Shown here one piece after another: positions 11,788 through 20,800 of a stretch of 64,000 bases of DNA. Numbering within the stretch: the first letter of the stretch is position 1; each line of letters opens with the position of its first letter. The stretch is from Trissonchulus latispiculum (taxonomy: Eukaryota > Nematoda > Enoplea > Enoplida > Ironidae). The notes below the pieces were generated by a model. That model made no database searches, was not told where the DNA came from, and was given only the letters and a program-made list of their open reading frames with translations. The position numbers were made by a program, and so were the translations under genes. The DNA lies in the NCBI GenBank assembly GCA_030248195.1, contig JASAND010004231.1, positions 20,374 to 84,373 on the forward strand, read 5' to 3'.

Positions 11788-13657
11788 ACCTCCACAAATA
11801 AAATGGTTAGGCTTTTAACTAGGGGGGAAGACCAAAACGTTACGAAAATTGAAACCTTCGACCAAACAGAAACATTACTCAATTCATCTTGCATATACAT
11901 TCCAAATCTCATACATAATCAACAATTACTGATTTCTACTGCAAGAAGGACGGATAAAGATTATGATAGACTACTGCGTATATTGCGTTCCAAATTTTCT
12001 AATCTTATCTATCTTATGACTACGATCAATTACTAACAATTATTTCTTACTTCCTTACTTATTCTACTGCCTTATTCAAAACTCCTGATAATTAATATCT
12101 GTATACTTCCTTTCCAGGTGGGGTCGACCTTCTATGGGTCCGTTCCACAACCACCATGACTTCATACTCAGCTACTATAATATCTAATTTGCATATTTCT
12201 CTCTGAGGTGGGGTCGACCTTCTACGGGTCCGTTCCGCAACCACCATGACTTCATACTCAGCTACTATAATATCTAATTTGCATATTCCTTTCTGAGGTG
12301 GGGTCGACCTTTTTTTTATCTTTAAACACTACACAACTCCCTAAGACTCATTTTAATCGGGGTAACAACCCGAGTTCTCCTAATATCTGGGTAACAACCA
12401 GATAACCTATGATCGGGGTAACAACCCGATCATTTATTATCTTTACGTGATTTCCTTGTCCCTTTAAAGATTTTAAATCAAGTACCAGCTACTTCTTTAA
12501 TAATTTTCGTTTCACTTATGCATACTAACATCACTTTGCACATGATTGTCCGTTAACTGTCATAATTCCAATAATCATATTCATCGCACATTGTCCTATT
12601 ACTAACGCATTTTCAGACCTTCAAAATTCAGCAACATAGAAATCGAATACTCTTCACAACTCAAATTCGAGAACAAACCACTTAAAATATCTCTTCATTA
12701 ATCAACTCCTCATATACTTCTGAACTGTCTTCCTTTTCTCTACATTACACTTCAATTCTATTCCCAATTAGTAGCTGGTAACGTCACATATTACATCATA
12801 TAAACACACAACAAAATTAGGTAAACAGATTCTTCCTTCATCAACTCTATTAATCCTCATAAGTCCAAAACCTCTCAGAAAATACTTTCAGCTTTCGAAA
12901 ACGAATGTAACTAAACCAATTTTGATGAGCAAAGATCATTAGTTCAAATTTGTCGCAAGCAATTAATACATATACATGTTAAACATAAAGAACATTACAT
13001 TAGTATGACATAACTAGCTAACAGTATTAAAATATACATATTCACTAAACCTATACACAGTGCAGAACTTCTTAGCTAATAGCCGTTTAGTGAAATTACG
13101 TAAACAATAATAACAATACAACAATTACCAGATAATGATTAAACATGACATATAAAATAATAACATTACAACGATACTACTTATTAAATAATATTGAACT
13201 AATTATTTTTGGTGAGTTTTCTAATTAAGAGTCCACAAACACTATTTCTCAGTTCACACTTCTCTTTTGCCAGATCCTTTCCGTTCACCCATTATCAATT
13301 AATATAATATAACAATTATGACTGCCCATACATTTAACCAAATATACATATAACTACGCTGTACATCATTAATCCAATAAACATATTTTTGTAATGATTT
13401 TCTGATAATATCCGCAAAACGTATACAAGAAACTTTCCGTATGCAATATTTACAAAGTAGTCACAATACAGCCTGGATATAAATAGACAGATACAAGCAT
13501 AGAGTACAAGCATAGAACAATCCTTACGTAATATTTTTGGCTTTTGTGATTAAGTATTTTTTTGCATCTTTTCCAAATATGCTTCTTTTTAGACATTTTT
13601 CATCACTTTTTCTCACACTTTGTACATTATCAAGCAGTCATACTAGGGGAATTCCTT
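11788..13657 (-). other. 3' non-coding part of the element, upstream of the 3' LTR
   Basis: No credible ORF. It contains a 90-bp tandem repeat (units from 12116 and 12206, a third truncated at 12296) built on AGGTGGGGTCGACC. Three conserved-loop hairpins follow: CGGG-GTAACAA-CCCG (12358-12372), ATCTGG-GTAACAA-CCAGAT (12385-12403) and GATCGGG-GTAACAA-CCCGATC (12411-12431). The sense strand just before the 3' LTR ends in TGTGGAGGT, at best a short polypurine tract. Confidence 0.6.
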
Positions 13658-14941
13658 TTACTGACCGTACGGGTCATAGGTGAGGATTTCATTCAGGTAA
13701 TCCTCCATGTCTTCTTCCTCAAGAGGGGATTCGAGTTCACGCTCATCAGCGAATTCTCGGATAGAGCGAGCCTTCTCGTGGGCGATCAGCTTGAGTTCGC
13801 CGATTTGCCTCCAGTACTCGATCACAGGTATAATACCTGCGTCGAGGCAGCTGTCAAGGGCTCTCAACTCCCGCTGGATATAAGCGGGTACGTCGTCCCG
13901 CCATTCCTCCGGTAGGAGGGGAATCTTGATGTTCAAGGGAGGAAGGGGATCTAGATCCGCATCCAGTTCGTCGGAGTTGGCTCCCTCCTGGCTGAGGCCG
14001 AGGGCGGTCTCAAGCCGGAGCAGGAGAGGATCGTCGAGGTTGTCATCGCTATTTCCCGACGTGCGATCCCGAGCGAGGTCGTTCTCTTCACCTTCCTCAT
14101 TCCGCTCCTCCCCAGCAGAAAATGGTGAGATTTCCGACTGGGGGGAGGAAACATCAGCAGGGGCTTGCCGTTCGGCTGGAGGACCGTCTGGGTGGCGGAG
14201 GGTAGGATATGGGGGGAATTTGCCAAAAGGCGGCTCCGGAAACAGGGGGCGCTCTACTTTGAACCCAGGAGTGTTAATGAGGAGGAGAATATCTATCCTC
14301 AGGTTTTCCAATTCCCGTAGGAGGAGGGCAATGTCCGCTTCAGTCATCCGCTCGATGTTAATCTTCAGAAGAAAGTTTCTGAAAGCGGACTGAATTTCAT
14401 CATGCGGGGTCATACCGGGGAAGGGGCGGATGTGGTTCTCGAATTGAATGAGGCTGTCACGCAACCTCAACCCAACAGCGTCCATGTGAGCCTTATAACC
14501 CGGGTGCTGCATACCGACGGGGTAGCGCTTCATTTCTTCCACCAGCTTGAGGAGATGGGCGGCATTGTAGGCTGAGGGTGTGTGGAAGGGATGGTCATTG
14601 AGATCCTTCCTCTCGGTATATTTCCCAGCTGAATGCGGAATTTTGACAGAGCATTCAGTTGAGGCCTTCGGCTCTCCAGGTTTGGCAAAGGGCGTGTTGC
14701 ATTGTGGACACACGTCCACAGAGGTCGACTGGGGGGCCACTGTAATGGGCCGGAATCCCACATAGGGGATGCGGGGGCTAGGCACTGGGGCTCTATGCCT
14801 AATTGGCTGTCCTGCCAAGATTGGGATTGGGACCCGGAGTCCCGGAAGAACCATAGGGTTCCTGAAGATGCGGTTCTGCGATAGCTCCATTTGTGGGGTA
14901 TATGATCTGGGGAGGGGGTCTGGTGAAGTGGCACTGGTCAT
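13658..14941 (-). CDS. Retroelement ORF5, acidic protein of unknown function
   Basis: 427 codons from ATG at 14941. The N-terminal third is Pro-rich, with one CxxC pair (Cys78, Cys81). The centre (about residues 125-230) is predicted helical, with PGYKAHMDAVGLRLRDSL and repeated Leu/Ile spacing. After a Pro/Ser linker, the C-terminal 150 residues are strongly acidic (EEGEEND, LESPLEEEDMEDYL). I recognise no family. It is the last ORF in sense order, separated from ORF4 by a 484-bp gap with a hairpin cluster. Codon use and the uninterrupted length argue that it is real. Confidence 0.7.
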   Translation of the reverse strand: MTSATSPDPLPRSYTPQMELSQNRIFRNPMVLPGLRVPIPILAGQPIRHRAPVPSPRIPYVGFRPITVAPQSTSVDVCPQCNTPFAKPGEPKASTECSVKIPHSAGKYTERKDLNDHPFHTPSAYNAAHLLKLVEEMKRYPVGMQHPGYKAHMDAVGLRLRDSLIQFENHIRPFPGMTPHDEIQSAFRNFLLKINIERMTEADIALLLRELENLRIDILLLINTPGFKVERPLFPEPPFGKFPPYPTLRHPDGPPAERQAPADVSSPQSEISPFSAGEERNEEGEENDLARDRTSGNSDDNLDDPLLLRLETALGLSQEGANSDELDADLDPLPPLNIKIPLLPEEWRDDVPAYIQRELRALDSCLDAGIIPVIEYWRQIGELKLIAHEKARSIREFADERELESPLEEEDMEDYLNEILTYDPYGQ

Positions 14942-15425
14942 CTCCAGATTAGTTGTTCCTGAAATTATACTTTTAGCTCAATAAGAAGGTTATGACACAG
15001 TACCCATGGTTCCGGAGTGACGTGTATGCGTTCAGAGTAACAATCTGAGTGCATTATTTGATCTGGATAGCAATCTGTAGAGTTTAGTAATAAGGGTAGT
15101 ATGACTGTTGATATAGGCAATGAGGTAAACAACTCATTCGAAGTGTTTGTAGAATCTGTTAAAGTATTCTACGGGGGGTGACAACCCCAAGGTGTATAAT
15201 GCTTCAGTATTCCATGGGAGTAACAATCCCAATTTTCAGTAATTTTTCATCTTTCTGGAACTGTATAAAAACTGATTAAAAGAACAATTATACCAGAAGT
15301 AATATGTTACAAGGATATACATATATAAGTCATGGCTAATCATACGACAGTTAACATACATGCAATAGCATACACATATATATATAAAAACATTTAAAAC
15401 AGTAACAGCCTTAGTCCTGGCTTCT
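14942..15425 (-). other. Gap between ORF4 and ORF5 with hairpin cluster
   Basis: Four conserved-loop hairpins, shown as plus strand: TCAGA-GTAACAA-TCTGA (15032-15048), TGAG-GTAAACAA-CTCA (15121-15136), GGGG-GTGACAA-CCCC (15174-15188) and TGGGA-GTAACAA-TCCCA (15215-15231). In sense orientation they lie about 90-290 nt upstream of the ORF5 start codon. Nothing else is recognised. Confidence 0.65.
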
Positions 15426-16994
15426 TTAGTGGCAGCGACAGCGTTTGTGTGGAGGTGGATGACCTCGATACTTCGCACAAGGGGGCCCGAGGGATAGAGT
15501 CATCAGATTCGGGACGGGGGAAGAGTCCTTTTTCTTGTCGGGACTCGGCAAGGGACGCTTTGGACGGGCAGGGGAGGCAGAACAGGAGCAAGGGGGAGAG
15601 GGATTTCGCCATTTTCGATCCTCTCGATGTCGGGGGGAATGACTCCTCTTCTTCTGATGGCTGTTTTTGTGCGGGGAATTTCGGTGGGAGGAACTAGAGG
15701 AAGGCAGGGAAGGATGACGCGGCTTGAATATTGGACTGTCCTTCAGAGGCCGCTTTTCTCTATAGGCAACATAATTTTGCCTTTTAACATCAGGAACCAT
15801 GAGGGCAGCACGGACCCGTTGATAGTTGGGATGGTCCAGGACATAGGTGTGTCCGTTCGACACGGCAATCGGATCCTGTGGGCGGAAGTGCGTGCCATCA
15901 GACCTGAAGGTGTAGCACCCCCAGGTCAAGGCAGCCCAACCAGGATTCCGCTTCATAACTTCGGTAGGGTCACCAGAGTCCGGGACATACACTATGGTGG
16001 GGAAAGCCCTGACCATAGGGAAGGGCTCCTGATAGCCCTGGTTGGTTTGACTGAGAACTTCTGAGAGCTTGTTGGCCTCTGCCTGATAGACGGCGCCAAC
16101 ATCCAGTTTCTCCACCGTTTCTCGAACAACGGTGATTTCTGGGAGGACCAGGATCTTGGTGAGGATGGGAGAACGGATGGCGTTAACCACCCGGAGACAT
16201 CGGGCCGGGTTGGCCTTATGGATAGGGATGAGGAGGGGGTCGCTGCAACCGCTGATCTCCTTCAAGACATCAATGATTTGATTGTTCTGCAGCGCGCAGC
16301 CTCCGACGATGACAACGCGTGGGCTGGCAGGATAGAGTCCTTCGGGATCCTTTAGATATGCCCGGTAAAATTCCAACAGCTGTCCAAGGATGTTGGCAGC
16401 CTGCTTCTGACGGGCGATATCGATGACTCGCTGATCAGCTTCTTCTTTTGAAGAACTGAACTCCTCACATCTAAGGTCAAACAGCTCTTCACCGATGCCC
16501 CAGAAAATGTCACTGGTGGCTTCCATGAGTCGGCGATTTCCAGTGGCCATAAGCTGTTCTCGGAAGTAGGGCATTGAGAACTTGGACAGGAGGATGCCTG
16601 CCATCACTAGGACCTTGAAGGGTAAATAGGAATGGGGGTAGGGGAGCAAGCGACTGAGATCAATTTGATCCTTGCCCTTCTGTTTGGCATCTTGGGGCCG
16701 CTCTTGTTTCAAGATGTCTTTCGACACCTTGAAAGCACCCGTTAGATCTGCCAGGAGCACCTGATAGGCGTGCTCTACTGTAGATCGCTCCTTCTTGAGA
16801 TGTCGTATCATGATGGGCCGGTCATTGACATCTCTTCCGGGATGTTTCGCGAAGTTTGAGAGGGCCCGATGGGAATCGGCGTCGCTTCTAATCCAAAGGA
16901 AGGTTCCGGGGTTTTCCGGCATATAGGGGAGTTGGAAGATGTGCAACTTCCGTAGTTCATCCAATGCACTATGATGCAACTGGAGCTGATTCAT
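15426..16994 (-). CDS. Retroelement ORF4, NADAR-domain protein
   Basis: 522 codons. Residues about 15-170 match the NADAR (YbiA/DUF1768) pattern: ALSNFA (44-49), STVEHAYQ (71-78) with the Glu-His pair, KF...LMATG...LMEAT (138-160) and a closing FWGIG (164-168). NADAR enzymes cleave N-glycosidic bonds in ADP-ribose- or riboflavin-pathway-type substrates, including ADP-ribosylated nucleotides in some systems. The substrate here is unknown. Residues about 225-400 form a second region with a Rossmann-like RVVIVGGC start that I cannot name. The last 100 residues are Arg/Ser/Lys-rich, like an RNA-binding or nuclear-targeting tail. The ORF follows the Env ORF after an 885-bp gap containing hairpins. 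Confidence 0.75.
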   Translation of the reverse strand: MNQLQLHHSALDELRKLHIFQLPYMPENPGTFLWIRSDADSHRALSNFAKHPGRDVNDRPIMIRHLKKERSTVEHAYQVLLADLTGAFKVSKDILKQERPQDAKQKGKDQIDLSRLLPYPHSYLPFKVLVMAGILLSKFSMPYFREQLMATGNRRLMEATSDIFWGIGEELFDLRCEEFSSSKEEADQRVIDIARQKQAANILGQLLEFYRAYLKDPEGLYPASPRVVIVGGCALQNNQIIDVLKEISGCSDPLLIPIHKANPARCLRVVNAIRSPILTKILVLPEITVVRETVEKLDVGAVYQAEANKLSEVLSQTNQGYQEPFPMVRAFPTIVYVPDSGDPTEVMKRNPGWAALTWGCYTFRSDGTHFRPQDPIAVSNGHTYVLDHPNYQRVRAALMVPDVKRQNYVAYREKRPLKDSPIFKPRHPSLPSSSSSHRNSPHKNSHQKKRSHSPRHREDRKWRNPSPPCSCSASPARPKRPLPSPDKKKDSSPVPNLMTLSLGPPCAKYRGHPPPHKRCRCH

Positions 16995-17879
16995 TCTAAA
17001 ATAATGAATTTCTGATTACTTTTCAAATTTCTTTAAAATAAGTTTTCGTACACTCGCACGAAGGGTAAAATTAGGGGTACCAACCCTACTGAAACCGTTG
17101 GAGGGATATCAACCCTGCTAGATTCGCTCAATTAAGGATAACAACCTCTCTGTCTGTGTATTGCTGCATGAGGTTAGCTGTATCCGAATTTCAGACCGGT
17201 ATCAACCGATGTAGAGATGTTATATTAATGATGGCAGAGATCCTCTAAAGAAATCATAAATTCTTGTTTCGGTGGATCACAAAAGATTACATGTATAATA
17301 CATAGATACATTAATTCTCTTACACAACTTTACACACGATTATGGGCATAACAAAAACATGCAACATATAATGGGTGTGAAACGGAGGGAGCTTATCTCC
17401 CCTGGCAACTCTGGCTTACATTCCTTAATTACATACAATTATACAAGTATTTCATACACATACACATAATTAACCATGTCTTTATGATATTCTATATTTA
17501 AAACTTCATTATATCCTCGAAATTCCATTTTACACAAAATTGCAAACACTTTAACATTTCCTCCATATTTTTTATATTATTTTCTTGGAATATTGCTTTT
17601 TATATAATTTTCTTTGTTATAGCATAGGGAATGGCATTGAGGAATTATGCATAAGTAATTTAGTTATTTAAGGATATTGTTTTAGTAATAAATTAATTTT
17701 AATGATTTTAAAATTATAAAAGGAAATATTGAGCGTTAAAGATGAAACTAAATATAGTGTAAGCCTTTTTTGGTAATGCCTCTTAGGTTAACTGATTCGT
17801 ATTCCTCAACCGCCATTCCCGGGGAGAGAGCTTACATTGAGTTCTCCCCGTAATTTATATACATTTACAGTCATAGACA
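16995..17879 (-). other. Gap between ORF3 and ORF4 with hairpin cluster
   Basis: Conserved-loop hairpins on the plus strand: TAGGG-GTACCAA-CCCTA (17072-17088), AGGG-ATATCAA-CCCT (17102-17116), AGG-ATAACAA-CCT (17135-17147) and CGG-TATCAA-CCG (17197-17208). In sense orientation they lie about 80-210 nt upstream of the ORF4 start. The remainder (17210-17879) is AT-rich with no gene seen. Confidence 0.6.
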
Positions 17880-20800
17880 CTAATATTCGGGAGAAGGAGG
17901 TTCTTCTGGCCCACACAACCAGGGAACTCCGGATTGGTCTCGAGTCCGTTCTCGGGTTCGTGGAGTTGCTCGAGGATCGACTGCTCGTACATCTGTATGA
18001 TATTGTGTTGTTGTTGAATCTCTGGGAGGGTATCGGGGATTTTCACGAGGGAGCGAGTAATCTAGAGGCATATGGGCCTCCTCATCATCAAAATATCCTC
18101 CTCCAAATCCGGGTGGAACGGTGATCCTGTGTTCGGATGTTTGTCGTCTATGACTTCTTGGATCAACGTGGGCGTTCGTACTTTGGACTCGAGGTTGACT
18201 AGTAGTGGGCTGAGCAGGGTAATTAGGGGTTGGAGCTTGTTGATTTTCTTTTGGTAGGTACCGTTCTCCCACCAATGCAGATTGATACAGGTCATGCAGA
18301 CTCTTGGCTTTGTCTGGATACATTGCCGTTCGATCACGCACATCGTTTCTTAACCCAGCAATAAAAAGCAGGCTGAGATATGTGTCGACAGATTTTGCAG
18401 TGATTCGTTCAGGATATACTTGTCCGGCGTATGCAAGTAATCGTTCATAGAAGCTATCCACAGACTCATTTGGTCTTTGTTCAATTGTGCTCAGTAATTC
18501 TCTCCAGGCACGAAAATCTGCGGGAGATTGAGTCGTTCTGTCGACAAGTTTCGGTGTTACAGTTGTGGCAGGAGTGGTCTGAACCCCTGACGTAGAAGCT
18601 CTCATCCGGGTTGAAGGTCCTGGTTTATCCTTGTAGAGATCCTCTTCAACTGAGAGAGCTAGTAGATACAACTCATCCAATCGGCCAGTGGAAATGGGCA
18701 TTTGAAGGCGTATTTCCCTTTGTAATCCAATGACGAAGATTCTTCCCAAACTGATCATGATTGATTCCGAATTAACGTAATCGCCATAGACGCTATCCGC
18801 ATAGTCACGAACTCTATGATAATATTGTTTTATGGTTTCTGATTCACCCTGCTTAACTGGGGGTGAGGAGGTCGTTGCTGGATGCGCTTTAGAAGGCCGC
18901 GGGGAACGTGCTCTCGCTCCTTGGGGAGCCTCTATCTTGACGTCTGGCGTGTGTCGTGTTTGGGTGGTTGGAGCTAGAATTTTTCTCCTGAGGTCCTTTG
19001 AGATCATTTCTGATACTCGATGTGTTGTCGTTAAGGGGATGGAGTACGCTGCGGGTGGAGGGGTAAGGTGTATTTTTAATTGTTTTGTGGGCAGGCAAAG
19101 TTCAAAGGAACCACTGAACTTGGCCAGAACATCAATTCCCAATAGCATTGCCTGGGGTAAGTGAGGGCTAACTAAAATAGCATGAGGAATCGGTGGGTGA
19201 TTGGGACACCCTGGGAAGGAGATAGCTGTTTCAAGTTTCTTTGTGATATTCAATTGATGTCCGGTGGCAGATGAACTCTGTCGTGGTCGTTCCAGATTCG
19301 TCAGGGGGAAGTTGTGTCTTTGAGCTATTTCTTCGGACATCACGGTAATACTGGCTCCTGTATCAAGAACAGCTTCAATTGTGATCCCTTGAATAGATAT
19401 ATCAATACAAGGTATGGGGAGGATGGTGGGTGTACCTCTAGGTGTGTAGTCGACTTCATCCATTAAACACCAGATCCTATCTCTCCTGCCAGCGGACGAG
19501 TCTCTAGATCGGTTACCTTGATATGGTGGTGGGGTTACAGCTCGAGCTCCAGCTCTTTCAATCTCGGGACTGACAGCACGCAATGGTGGGCTCTCCCGTT
19601 CATATGATCCAGCTCTATATTGATGAAGTTGGTGAAATGGTTCATCTCTCTGATGTTCTTCTTCTGGTCCAGACAATAATGGTCTTCTAGGTCTGATAGG
19701 GTTGGGATATCCTAGTTCAGGAGAATGAGGTGGATAGGGTGGTAGTGGTTCCAAAGGAATATCTTCAAATCTCAGCTGTCCTCTTCCAGGAGCATGTGCA
19801 TAGGAACGAGGCCTAGCTCCTCTAGCTCTGCCTTCTGTGACGGCGTGTATTGGATGTAGTGGTCTTTCAAGCAGGGGCGATTGACTACGTGGTCCGGACG
19901 GACTTGAGCTGTCGGGAGGTGAGGTTGGAGGAGAAGTTGGAATTCTTTGTGTTCCTGTTCCAAATCTGCTCAGTCGCTGTCCTAAACCGAAACATGATCC
20001 GCGCATTCGTTGGAGAAGGTTTTCCCTGAATTCACTCATACACGGGGAAAACCAAATGGTAACAATTATTCCCACCGCAACCAGGATAAGAATGATTATG
20101 AAACCAGTCCAAACGTTCATGTTGAGTGGGTGGATGACGAGCGGTGCAGTACGATGATGCTTTTCCAGCAATTTCTTCACAGCTCTGTTTTCATATTCTG
20201 CTCGTTCCAAATCGGTGAATTGGATAGGTACTACGCCTAGCTCAGGAGCTTCAAAAGGTACTCTGTAGGTAATGAGAGGTGCTGAGTATTGTACCACTTC
20301 TATTGCGCTGGTTAGCACCAGATCACCAACTATAATGTGATTATAAGTTCCGTGCTCTAGCCATATCACTCCGTTACTAGGGACGGAGATTGTTTCTCCT
20401 CGTGACACATGTTGCAGTTGAGGGGTTTGTGTAAGCATAATCTCTGGATGACTAGTTCTGATCAATACACCGGCTGGTGTGGAGGCAAAATCCGTGTCAG
20501 GAGTTAGAACTTTCACCATCATCTGTTGTCTACAATTTGCAGAATCGATAGGTGTGGCTGAAACGATGGCTTTAAGACAGGCCGATTGAGGTGTTGAAAT
20601 CAATGATTCCGGTCCGCAAACCCATAAGCCGGGTGATGATTGGCATTCTGCAAGTTTGACTTCAGAGAATTCGGAGCTGCGGTGGGTGACTTCATGTCTA
20701 ACGAAACGCGGAACTGGCGCCTTCATCTGAGCGTGATTTGAGGGATCGTTGTACCCGACATTGCTGACCTCATAGATGGGTGCTACGTCTTCTCGTGTGG

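Noticed and set aside
13926..14393. 155-codon plus-strand ORF
   Set aside because: Antisense shadow of retroelement ORF5; low-complexity Ser/Arg sequence.
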